A stretch of DNA of 9,546 bases from Omnitrophica WOR_2 bacterium RIFCSPHIGHO2_02_FULL_67_20 (GTDB lineage: Bacteria > Omnitrophota > Gorgyraeia > Aquiviventales > Aquiviventaceae). Of the stretch, positions 1 to 6,994 are shown piece after piece. Position 1 is the stretch's first letter. The number at the start of each line of letters is the position of its first letter. Under the pieces are notes generated by a model. It was not told where the DNA came from, did not search any database, and saw only the letters and a program-made list of their open reading frames with translations. Location of the stretch: NCBI GenBank assembly GCA_001805695.1, contig MHGT01000019.1, positions 1-9,546 on the forward strand, read 5' to 3'. The position numbers were made by a program, and so were the translations under genes.

Positions 1-8
1 CCCTGCTG

Positions 9-40
9 CGCCGGAGCGAAGCCCCGGCTTCGCAGCGGCG
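9..40. repeat. Imperfect hairpin palindrome
   Basis: GCGAAGCC at 16-23 pairs perfectly with GGCTTCGC at 26-33 around a CC loop. After two mismatches the stem continues with CGCCG (9-13) and CGGCG (36-40). No T tract follows, so it is not a typical intrinsic terminator. Confidence 0.6.
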
Positions 41-68
41 AGGGCCTGCGCCGTCCGCTGCGCCGATA

Positions 69-84
69 GCGACACCGGTGTCGC
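69..84. repeat. Perfect 16-bp palindrome
   Basis: GCGACACCGGTGTCGC is its own reverse complement. It could be a dimeric regulator site or part of the hairpin cluster at 9-101. No promoter element is visible next to it, so its role is open. Confidence 0.55.
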
Positions 85-86
85 CC

Positions 87-101
87 GGCTGGAAGCCAGC
101 C
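87..101. repeat. Short hairpin
   Basis: GGCTGG (87-92) and CCAGCC (96-101) form a 6-bp stem with an AAG loop, two bases after the 16-bp palindrome. It is the third member of the hairpin cluster. Confidence 0.5.
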
Positions 102-272
102 CGTTCCGACTCACACGAGCGTCGCTGGCCAAGTCGCTCCGGAGCCTGTCCGCCGTCCCGCGGCTGCACACCCCGCCGCCGGTCATCCGGTTCCACGCCC
201 GCCATCCGCACGATTCCCCGCACGCCGGCGCTCCCCCAAAACGCTACCTGCTGAGCTGCGCCCTCCGGCTCT

Positions 273-363
273 GATTCACCTTCCCACTGTTCGTCTGCGC
301 TCCACGGCGTGTTCGTGGTGCTGTCGAGCCCGCAAGGGCATAACCGGGAAGGGAAGGTGAATC
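273..363 (+). promoter_or_regulatory. Long-range inverted repeat covering the first gene's RBS
   Basis: GATTCACCTTCCC at 273-285 is the exact reverse complement of GGGAAGGTGAATC at 351-363. The right arm contains the purine-rich Shine-Dalgarno stretch of the channel gene that starts at 366. In RNA the left arm would act as an anti-Shine-Dalgarno. The loop between the arms (65 bases) holds a smaller hairpin, CCACG (302-306) with CGTGG (314-318). Translational control of the pump operon is my inference. The repeat could instead be a protein-binding dyad or the ends of a small element, although no target duplication flanks it. Confidence 0.5.
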
Positions 364-365
364 GC

Positions 366-1661
366 ATGAAGCGTACGGTTCTCTGGTCAGCCATTGGAAT
401 CGCACTGGCGCTGACGGCTCCGCCGGTCCAGGCCGAGCCGGCGCGTTCCGCCGACCTGCCCACCCTCATTGACCAAGCGATGCGCAAGAGCCCCGGCCTC
501 CAGGCGAAGAAACGCGCCTATGAGGCCGCGCGGGGCCGCGTCATCTCGGCCTGGCTGCCGGACGACCCCATGTTCGGCGTCGACGTGGAAGGCCAGCCGG
601 ACTTCTTCAACTTCAGTGGGCGCGCCGACAACGAGTACATGGTTTCCCAGACCATCCCGTTTCCCACCACGCTCATCCTCCGCGGCCAGGTGGCGCTCCG
701 CGACGCCCAGATGGCCTTCCAGCAGTACAAGGAGAAGGAGCGGGACGTCATCTGGCACCTGGAACAGCCGTACTACGAGTTCTACCTGGCGAAGAAGACG
801 GGCGCGGCACTCGAGGAAGTCCGGGCGCTGCTCGAAAAGCTCGCCGAGACCGCGCGCCGGCGCTACGAAGCCAACCAGGCCTCGCTCCAGGATGTCCTGA
901 AGGCCCAGATCGAGCGCTCGAAGGTGGACATCGAGCTCTACCGGACGGCCCAGGAGGAGCACCTCGCCCAGGCCCACCTTTCTCACATCCTGAACCTCCC
1001 GCTCAACACCCCCTACGAGCTGCCCGAGGAGCGGCACAGCCCGCCGCTCAGCTGGACCCACGAGGAGCTGGAGCAACTGGCGGTCCGGATGCGGCCCGAG
1101 CTGCGGGCCGCGGAGCTGGGCATCAAGCGGGCGAAGACGAGCCGAGCGCTGGCGCTCACGCGCTGGCTGCCCGACGTCACCGGCCGCATCGAAGCGCGGC
1201 AGTTCAGAAACGGCAACCCGCGGGAGCGCGACACCTTTATCGGCGTCACGGTGCCGGTGTGGTCGCTCCTCAAGGGCGCCGGCGGTGAGTGGAAGAGCGC
1301 GGGCAAGGACGTTGAGGAAGCGGAGGCAGCGTACCAGGAGCTGAAGAACGAGGTCCTGCTGTCGGTCCACGAGGCGTACGCCAAGGCCAAGACGGCCGAG
1401 CACGCCCTGGGCGTGTACGAGCAGTTCACCCTGCCGCAGGCGAAACAGCAGGTGGAGCTCGCACTCTCCGCGTACGAAGCGGGGCGGGCCGGCTTCCTCG
1501 AGCTGATCGACGCCCAGCGGATGCTGCGGGACGCGCAGATGGCGTACTACACGTTCCAGGCGCAGCACGAGATGGCGCTGTCGAGCCTGCGGCTGGCAAT
1601 CGGCGGACCATTGAGTGATGAGTCGCGAGCGACCGGTGCTGATGAGAGGAGAACGCCATGA
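366..1661 (+). CDS. TolC/CusC-like outer-membrane efflux channel
   Basis: This is the outer-membrane channel of the tripartite metal efflux pump, a family that forms a trimeric beta-barrel with a long periplasmic helical tunnel. The 431-residue length fits. Residues 1-23 are a signal peptide (basic KR, hydrophobic core, cleavage after VQA). No lipobox cysteine follows, so unlike E. coli CusC it is probably not a lipoprotein. Two outer-membrane-efflux repeats are visible, about 28-210 and 230-410; each has an early helix of the type LIDQAMRKSPGL or LRAAELGIKRAK and long heptad-like Glu/Ala/Leu helices. The second repeat ends in AYEAGRAGFLELIDAQRML, a typical TolC-family segment. I chose ATG 366 over the in-frame GTG at 309 because it has a strong Shine-Dalgarno sequence and begins the signal peptide directly. 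Its stop overlaps the adaptor start (ATGA). Family assignment is secure; the metal role comes from context. Confidence 0.9.
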   Translation: MKRTVLWSAIGIALALTAPPVQAEPARSADLPTLIDQAMRKSPGLQAKKRAYEAARGRVISAWLPDDPMFGVDVEGQPDFFNFSGRADNEYMVSQTIPFPTTLILRGQVALRDAQMAFQQYKEKERDVIWHLEQPYYEFYLAKKTGAALEEVRALLEKLAETARRRYEANQASLQDVLKAQIERSKVDIELYRTAQEEHLAQAHLSHILNLPLNTPYELPEERHSPPLSWTHEELEQLAVRMRPELRAAELGIKRAKTSRALALTRWLPDVTGRIEARQFRNGNPRERDTFIGVTVPVWSLLKGAGGEWKSAGKDVEEAEAAYQELKNEVLLSVHEAYAKAKTAEHALGVYEQFTLPQAKQQVELALSAYEAGRAGFLELIDAQRMLRDAQMAYYTFQAQHEMALSSLRLAIGGPLSDESRATGADERRTP

Positions 1662-3103
1662 AACGCCAGACCCTGATTCTTGTCGGACTCGGCGCCTTCC
1701 TCGTGGCAGGCGTCATGGTTTTCGCCCTTCGCCCTTCGCCCTCCGCCCTTCGCCATTCGCAGGCGGTCTACTACTGCCCGATGCACCCGACCTACACGAG
1801 CGACCGGTCGGGCGATTGCCCGATTTGCAACATGAGGCTGGTCAAGCGCGAGGCCGGCACGGCCGATCCGCACGAGCACGCCTCGGAGCAATTCCAGTCC
1901 ATCTGCTACCTGCACAACTGCCCAAAACTCCACGAGGGCAAGCCGTGCCCGATGACGGTCGTCGCGAAGCCCGGCGAGAAGGTGACCTGTCCCATCTGCG
2001 GGACGCACGTGGCAGAGGCCGCGATGGTCCCGGCGGCGAAGAAGATCCTCTACTGGACCGACCCGATGATCCCCGGCTACAAGGCGCCCGGCCCGGGCAA
2101 GTCGCCGATGGGGATGGACCTGGTGCCGGTGTACGCGGAGGATGCGGCGGCCATCGCCGGCCCGGCGCCGAGCCCCGAAGGCTATGCGCCGGTCCTGTTG
2201 ACCCCGCAGAAGCAGCAGCTCATCGGTGTGCGAACCGCGGCGGCACAGAGGCGCGCACTGACGAAGACGATCCGGACGGCCGGGCGCATCGCGTACGACC
2301 CGGAGCTCTACCAGACCGAGGCCGAGCACCTCCAATCGCTGAAGGCGCTCGCGCAGGCGAAGGCCGCCGGCGGTGCCGCGGAGGGGACCGAACAGGCGCA
2401 GCGGCTGGTGGACTCCAGCCGGATGAAGCTGCGGCTGATGGGGCTGAGCCCGGAACTCATCGACGAGATGGCGGACTGGGAGGGCCCGGACAAGAGCCTG
2501 CTGCTCTCCGACGCCGGCGGCAAGGTCTGGCTCTACGCCCCGGTCTATGAATTCGAGCTGCCGTTCGTCGCGGTCGGGCAGACGGTGAGCGTGGAGATGC
2601 CCTCCGCGACAGGCCAGCGCTTCGAGGGCGTGATCCGCTCCGTGGACTCGGTGCTCGATCCCGCGACCCGCTCCGCCCGAGCGCGGGCGGTCCTCACCGA
2701 CCCGAACGGCGTGCTGAAGCCGGAGATGTTCGTCAACGCCTCGATCTCGGTCAGCGTGGGCGAGGTCCTGGCCATTCCCGAAGAAGCGGTGTTTAACACC
2801 GGCGCCAAGCAGATTGCGTTTGTCGACAAGGGTCAGGGGCTGTTTGAACCTCGGGACGTCACCGTCGGGGTCAAGGCGGATGACTATTACGAAGTCAAAA
2901 GTGGTGTGGCGGAGGGGGAGTTGGTCGTAACCAGCGGCAACTTCCTGATCGACTCCGAGAGTCGTCTGAAGGCCGCGCTGCAGGGCATGACCCCACCACC
3001 TGCCGCATCCGCCGAAGGCGGATCTGCGCCAGATGGCGCAGGCCCTACGGGCGAGCGTACAGGTGGTGGGGTGGGCGGTGGAGAACACCAACATGGCCAG
3101 TGA
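1658..3103 (+). CDS. CusB-like periplasmic adaptor with three metal-binding modules
   Basis: Membrane-fusion adaptor (481 aa) linking the CusA-like pump to the outer-membrane channel. Residues 5-24 form an N-terminal membrane anchor. Three modules follow: (1) a heavy-metal-binding domain with C40-P-M-H43 and C54-P-I-C57-N-M; (2) a Cys/His-rich stretch with C83, H86, C88, H92, C97, C111 and C114; (3) YWTDPM...GKSPMGMDLVPVY, which aligns with the Cu(I)/Ag(I) site of E. coli CusB, giving M137, M151 and M153. A short helical hairpin spans about 214-275, then the beta-barrel (KVWLYAPVYEFELPFVAVGQ, 289-308) and the membrane-proximal end (LIDSESRLKAAL). Lipoyl half-motifs normally flanking the hairpin are not visible. 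The tail is Gly-rich and ends GEHQHGQ. A GAGGAGA Shine-Dalgarno lies at 1645-1651, inside the channel gene. Codon use changes sharply at residue 373. Confidence 0.9.
   Translation: MKRQTLILVGLGAFLVAGVMVFALRPSPSALRHSQAVYYCPMHPTYTSDRSGDCPICNMRLVKREAGTADPHEHASEQFQSICYLHNCPKLHEGKPCPMTVVAKPGEKVTCPICGTHVAEAAMVPAAKKILYWTDPMIPGYKAPGPGKSPMGMDLVPVYAEDAAAIAGPAPSPEGYAPVLLTPQKQQLIGVRTAAAQRRALTKTIRTAGRIAYDPELYQTEAEHLQSLKALAQAKAAGGAAEGTEQAQRLVDSSRMKLRLMGLSPELIDEMADWEGPDKSLLLSDAGGKVWLYAPVYEFELPFVAVGQTVSVEMPSATGQRFEGVIRSVDSVLDPATRSARARAVLTDPNGVLKPEMFVNASISVSVGEVLAIPEEAVFNTGAKQIAFVDKGQGLFEPRDVTVGVKADDYYEVKSGVAEGELVVTSGNFLIDSESRLKAALQGMTPPPAASAEGGSAPDGAGPTGERTGGGVGGGEHQHGQ
1721..1762 (+). repeat. Heptanucleotide tandem repeat inside the adaptor gene
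   Basis: Six consecutive 7-base units: TTCGCCC three times, then TCCGCCC, TTCGCCA and TTCGCAG. The unit length is not a multiple of three, so gain or loss of one copy would shift the adaptor frame just after its membrane anchor. The repeat encodes residues about 22-35, between the anchor and the first metal module. Confidence 0.65.
3007..3052. repeat. Three abutting hairpins at the adaptor/pump junction
   Basis: Back-to-back palindromes: ATCCGCC-GAA-GGCGGAT (3007-3023), CTGCGCC-AGAT-GGCGCAG (3024-3041) and GCCC-TAC-GGGC (3042-3052). No base separates them. They encode the Ala/Gly/Pro-rich, probably disordered tail of the adaptor and end 40 bases before the pump start codon. They look like a dispersed palindromic element tolerated in a disordered tail, or an RNA structure affecting pump translation. 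There is no T tract. Confidence 0.55.
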
Positions 3104-6100
3104 CCCGACTCGATCTGAAACCTCCTCAGCCGAGACCGGCCAGTCCCCGACCCTGCGCAGGGGCGGGGTGATCGAAAAGCTGATCGAGTTTTCCGCCCAC
3201 AACAAGTTCCTCGTCCTGACCTTCGTGGTCGTGGCGATGATCGGATCGATCTGGACGCTCAAGAATATCCCGCTGGATGCGATTCCAGACCTGTCCGACA
3301 CCCAGGTGATCATTTACTCCCGCTGGGATCGCAGCCCGGACATCATCGAGGACCAGGTTACGTATCCGATCGTCAGCGCGATGCTCGGCGCCCCGCGCGT
3401 CAAGGCCATCCGGGGCTTCTCCGACTTCGGCTTCTCCTACGTCTACGTGATCTTCAAGGATGGCACGGACATCTATTGGGCGAGATCCCGCACGCTGGAA
3501 TACCTGAGCAAGATCATCCCCCGATTGCCCGAAGGAGTCCGGACAGAACTCGGACCCGATGCGACCGGGGTCGGTTGGGTATTTCAGTACGCCCTCGTCG
3601 ACACCTCGGGCAAGCATAACCTTCAAGAGTTGCGCAGCTACCAGGACTGGTATCTGCGCTACTACCTCCAGAGCGTCCCAGGAGTGGCGGAAGTCGCCTC
3701 GATCGGCGGATTCGTCAAGCAGTATCAAGTCACGATCGACCCCAACCGGTTGCTCGCCTACAACATCCCGCTGACGAAGGTGGTCGAAGCGATCCGAGCC
3801 GGCAACCAGGAGGTCGGCGGACGGCTCCTGGAGTTCTCGGGTGCTGAGTATATGGTCCGAGGCCGGGGCTATGCCAAGTCGGTGCAAGACATTGAAAAGA
3901 TCGTCGTGGCCACCGACCAGAAAGGCACCCCCATCTTGGTCAGGCACATCGGCACGGTGGCGCTGGGTCCCGATCTCCGGCGAGGATTGGCAGATTTCGA
4001 CGGCCAAGGCGATGTGGTCGGCGGGACCGTGATCATGCGGTATGGTGAAAACGCCTTGAACGTCATCAACCGGGTCAAGGCAAAGATCGAGGAGGTCAAG
4101 CCCTCGTTCCCGCCTGGGGTGGAGTTGGTCGTGACGTATGACCGCTCCGAGTTGATCCTCGAAGCCATCAAGAACCTGAAGGAAAAGCTGATCGAGGAAA
4201 TGATCATCGTCAGCATAGTGATCCTCATCTTCCTGTGGCATTTTCCTTCAGCGATCATCCCGATCGTGACGATCCCGGTGTCCGTTATTCTCTCCTTCAT
4301 CCCCCTCTACGGGCTGGGGCTGACCTCCAACATCATGTCGTTGTCGGGGATTGCCATCTCGATCGGCGTGCTTGTCGATGGCGCCATCGTGGAGGTGGAG
4401 AACGCCTACAAACGCCTCGAGCAGTGGATCGAGGGCGGGCGCAAGGGCGACTACCACGCGATCCGACTCAAGGCGCTCAAGGAAGTCGGACCCTCGGTGT
4501 TCTTTTCGCTACTGGTCATCGCGGTGGCCTTCATGCCCATCTTCACGCTGGTGGACCAGGAGGGGCGACTCTTCAAGCCGCTGGCCTGGGCGAAGAACCT
4601 GGCGATGGCGATCGCAGCGATCTTGGCGGTCACGCTTGATCCCGCGATGCGGATGCTCTTCACGAGGATGGAGCCGATCACCGTGAAGGCCCGCTGGATC
4701 CCGGAGAAAGCCCGTGGCCTCGCCTCCAAGCTGGCCACCACCATCGCCGTGGGCACCTACTATCCGGAAGAAAAGCACCCGGTCAGCAAGGTGCTCTTCC
4801 GCATCTATGAGCCGGCCTGCCGGTTCGTCCTCAAGCATCGTAAAGCGACCCTGCTGACCGCCCTTGGGCTGGTCCTCACCACGATTCCCATCTATCTGCA
4901 GCTGGGCTCCGAGTTCATGCCCCCGCTTCGTGAGGGCAGTCTTTTGTATATGCCCACCACCTTGCCGGGGATCTCGGTCACCGAAGCGGCAGCCCTCTTG
5001 CAGAAGCAAGATCAAGTGCTGAAGGGTTTCCCCGAGGTAGAACGGGTGTTCGGCAAGTCCGGCCGGATGGAGAGCTCCACTGACCCGGCCCCGTTTTCCA
5101 TGATGGAGACGGTGGTTCTCCTTAAGCCGGAGCGGGAGTGGCGCAAAGTCAAACGCTGGTACTCATGGCTGCCGGACTTCCTGGAGGGTCCATTCCGTCC
5201 CTTCTGGCCCTGTCACATCTCGTATGAGCAGCTCATTGAGGAGATGGACCGCTCACTCAAAATCGTGGGGGTGACGAACGCCTGGACCATGCCGATCAAG
5301 AACCGCATCGACATGCTCACGACCGGAGTGCGCACGCCGATCGGCATTAAGATCTTCGGCGCCGACCTCAAGAAGATCGAGGAGCTCGGCACGCACTTGG
5401 AGATGATCTTGAAGGATGTCCGGGGCACTCGGAGCATCTACGCCGAACGGGTGGCGGGCGGCTACTTCGTGGATTTCGACCTCAACCGCGATGAGCTGGC
5501 CCGGTATGGTCTGTCCGTGGCTGAGGTCCAGATGGTCATCATGTCCGCCATCGGCGGGGAGAACATCACGACGACCATCGAGGGTCGCGAGCGGTATCCG
5601 GTCAATGTCCGCTACTCCCGAGAGTTTCGGGATGACATCGAGAAATTGAAGCGAGTCCTGGTGCCGACCCCGGCGGGTCAGCACATCCCCTTGGTGCAGC
5701 TGGCCGATATCCGTCTGGTCTCAGGCCCCGCCATGATCCGCAACGAGAACGGCCTGCTGGCCGGCTACGTCTACGTCGACATGGCGGGCCGAGACATCGG
5801 CAGCTACGTCACCGAAGCCAAACGGATCGTGGCCAAGGAGCTCAAGCTCCCGACAGGCTACGCCCTGACGTGGAGCGGCCAGTACGAAAATATGCTCCGG
5901 GTGAAGGAACGGATGAAGGTCGTGCTGCCGCTGACCCTCTTCATCATCTGTGTGTTGCTGTATATGAACACGAAGTCGATGGTGAAGACCGGCATCGTGC
6001 TCCTCGCCGTGCCGTTTTCGCTCATTGGCGCGGTGTGGCTGCTCTGGGCACTGGGGTACAACATCTCGATCGCGGTCTGGGTGGGGATGATCGCCCTCAT

Positions 6101-6470
6101 GGGCCTGGATGCGGAGACCGGCGTGTTCATGCTGCTCTTCTTGGATTTGGCCTACCACGACGCGGTGGAGAAAGGCCACATGCGCACCGAGCGGGATCTG
6201 GAAGAGGCGATCGTCCATGGCGCGGTCAAGCGCGTGCGGCCCAAGCTCATGACGGTGATGGCGGCGTTCATGGGGCTCTTACCGATCATGTGGTCGACGG
6301 GTGCCGGCGCCGACATGATGAAGCGCGTCGCTGCCCCGATGGTTGGGGGCTTGTTTTCCTCATTCATTTTGGAGCTGCTGGTGTACCCCACCGTCTATGC
6401 CATCTGGAAGTGGAAGTTCGAGATGCGGGAGGGGCGGGCCGCGTGGGTGCAGGCCCAGCACGGAGGGTGA
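3093..6470 (+). CDS. CusA-type RND pump for Cu(I)/Ag(I) efflux
   Basis: Inner-membrane proton-driven heavy-metal pump (HME-RND family), 1125 aa against about 1047 in E. coli CusA. The family-like N-terminus starts at residue 27 (IEKLIEFSAHNKFLVL, first membrane helix about 39-56). Substrate methionines corresponding to CusA M573, M623 and M672 are M620 (LLYMPTTLPGIS), M670 (PFSMMET) and M741 (NRIDMLTTG). The proton-relay charges corresponding to D405, E939 and K984 are D429, E1008 and K1051. Compared with CusA there are about 23 extra residues between D429 and M620, mostly between helices 6 and 7, and 22 extra, aromatic-rich, near 684-710; I recall both as typical of a subfamily. ATG 3093 has a GGTGGAG Shine-Dalgarno at 3077-3083 and overlaps the adaptor by 11 bases; GTG 3168 is an alternative start. 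Copper/silver is the best substrate call; CzcA-like Zn/Co export is less likely. Confidence 0.93.
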   Translation: MASDPTRSETSSAETGQSPTLRRGGVIEKLIEFSAHNKFLVLTFVVVAMIGSIWTLKNIPLDAIPDLSDTQVIIYSRWDRSPDIIEDQVTYPIVSAMLGAPRVKAIRGFSDFGFSYVYVIFKDGTDIYWARSRTLEYLSKIIPRLPEGVRTELGPDATGVGWVFQYALVDTSGKHNLQELRSYQDWYLRYYLQSVPGVAEVASIGGFVKQYQVTIDPNRLLAYNIPLTKVVEAIRAGNQEVGGRLLEFSGAEYMVRGRGYAKSVQDIEKIVVATDQKGTPILVRHIGTVALGPDLRRGLADFDGQGDVVGGTVIMRYGENALNVINRVKAKIEEVKPSFPPGVELVVTYDRSELILEAIKNLKEKLIEEMIIVSIVILIFLWHFPSAIIPIVTIPVSVILSFIPLYGLGLTSNIMSLSGIAISIGVLVDGAIVEVENAYKRLEQWIEGGRKGDYHAIRLKALKEVGPSVFFSLLVIAVAFMPIFTLVDQEGRLFKPLAWAKNLAMAIAAILAVTLDPAMRMLFTRMEPITVKARWIPEKARGLASKLATTIAVGTYYPEEKHPVSKVLFRIYEPACRFVLKHRKATLLTALGLVLTTIPIYLQLGSEFMPPLREGSLLYMPTTLPGISVTEAAALLQKQDQVLKGFPEVERVFGKSGRMESSTDPAPFSMMETVVLLKPEREWRKVKRWYSWLPDFLEGPFRPFWPCHISYEQLIEEMDRSLKIVGVTNAWTMPIKNRIDMLTTGVRTPIGIKIFGADLKKIEELGTHLEMILKDVRGTRSIYAERVAGGYFVDFDLNRDELARYGLSVAEVQMVIMSAIGGENITTTIEGRERYPVNVRYSREFRDDIEKLKRVLVPTPAGQHIPLVQLADIRLVSGPAMIRNENGLLAGYVYVDMAGRDIGSYVTEAKRIVAKELKLPTGYALTWSGQYENMLRVKERMKVVLPLTLFIICVLLYMNTKSMVKTGIVLLAVPFSLIGAVWLLWALGYNISIAVWVGMIALMGLDAETGVFMLLFLDLAYHDAVEKGHMRTERDLEEAIVHGAVKRVRPKLMTVMAAFMGLLPIMWSTGAGADMMKRVAAPMVGGLFSSFILELLVYPTVYAIWKWKFEMREGRAAWVQAQHGG

Positions 6471-6563
6471 GACGAGTACGTGGGGGACGCGGCAGCTAGT
6501 GGCGACATCGATTGCGGGATGGGGGCTGGGGCGGAAAGGGCCATAACAAGGAGGAAGGGAAGA

Positions 6564-6989
6564 ATGAAACACATCGCAGGAGGGATCGTGGTGGCCGCGC
6601 TGCTCGTCAGTGCGCTGCCGGTCTGGGCTGAAGACGGGCACGACCACGGCGCGCCAGCGCAGGGCGTTGGCATGTCACAGAAGCAGCACGAGCATGGAGG
6701 CGGAAACACGGTCACCATCAAGGGGGAACTGGTAGATTCCCTGTGCTATGTGGCGATGAATGCTACAGGGGCTGGGCACAAGCAGTGCGCGATCGCCTGC
6801 GCGAAGGCCGGCATTCCGATCAGTATCCTGGAAGACGGGACGGGCAAGCTGTACACCGTGCTGCCCAAAGAAGACAAAACCGGCTATCCAGAGAGCGTGA
6901 TCGCGAAGATGGGGGAGCAGGTCACGTTGAAAGGCGACCTGTATGAGAATGGCGGCAATCGCTACGTGACCGTCGAATCGGTGGAGTAA
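6564..6989 (+). CDS. Small secreted Cys/His protein, putative periplasmic metal binder
   Basis: A 141-residue protein I cannot name. Residues 1-22 are a clear signal peptide (MKHIAGG, hydrophobic core, cleavage after VWA), so it should be periplasmic. The mature N-terminus is His-rich (HDHG at 26-29, HEHGGG at 42-47). The folded part begins with a beta-like VTIKGELVDSLCY and carries C61, H72, C75 and C79 in a C-x10-H-x2-C-x3-C arrangement, then TGKLYTVLP and a second beta-like stretch (VTLKGDLYENGGNRYVTVESV). This resembles a small OB-like beta domain with a metal or redox cysteine cluster. A strong AAGGAGG sits at 6548-6554, supporting ATG 6564 over the in-frame ATG at 6480. Its place after the pump suggests a copper-binding or delivery role, which is inference. 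Confidence 0.75.
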   Translation: MKHIAGGIVVAALLVSALPVWAEDGHDHGAPAQGVGMSQKQHEHGGGNTVTIKGELVDSLCYVAMNATGAGHKQCAIACAKAGIPISILEDGTGKLYTVLPKEDKTGYPESVIAKMGEQVTLKGDLYENGGNRYVTVESVE

Positions 6990-6994
6990 CAACC

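Larger units (their letters stand above)
1..365. other. Upstream region without a supported gene
   Basis: No recognisable gene lies here. One + frame is open from the left edge to a TGA at 272-274 (about 90 codons, GC-rich third positions), but its translation is Arg/Pro/Ala-rich and matches nothing I know. A second + frame and part of the minus strand are also open, so I do not call it a gene; it could still be the tail of an upstream gene. The region holds three compact palindromes in its first 101 bases and a 13-bp inverted repeat just before the first gene. I see no convincing sigma-70 promoter and no hairpin followed by a T tract. Confidence 0.6.

Noticed and set aside
9..40. Rho-independent terminator of an upstream gene
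   Set aside because: The hairpin is strong, but no run of T follows on either strand.
1..186. Minus-strand open frame starting near 186 as a divergent regulator gene
   Set aside because: Only about 62 codons before the edge, no helix-turn-helix or other motif, and no clear ribosome-binding site.
2..274. Open + frame from the left edge (about 90 codons) as the end of an upstream gene
   Set aside because: Third positions are GC-rich, but so are other open frames here. The product is unrecognisable and Arg/Pro-rich, and palindromes shape the sequence. Left as unresolved rather than annotated.
273..363. Canonical CueR/MerR copper operator
   Set aside because: ACCTTCC and GGAAGGT half-sites are present, but 65 bases separate the repeat arms instead of a few, and no promoter with a long spacer surrounds them.
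309..365. Upstream GTG start for the channel gene
   Set aside because: It would put 19 non-signal residues before a clear signal peptide, and ATG 366 has a much better ribosome-binding site.
387..1568. Long minus-strand open frame opposite the channel gene
   Set aside because: An Arg/Leu/Val-rich shadow produced by very GC-rich third positions of a clear TolC-family gene on the + strand.
3033..3092. Upstream ATG start for the pump
   Set aside because: The ATG lies in the loop of a hairpin and would increase the overlap with the adaptor to 71 bases. ATG 3093 has a well-spaced GGTGGAG.
1547..3313. Minus-strand 588-residue open frame opposite the adaptor
   Set aside because: It crosses three real + strand genes, is His/Arg-rich without motifs and has no ribosome-binding site. 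It is a shadow of the adaptor gene.
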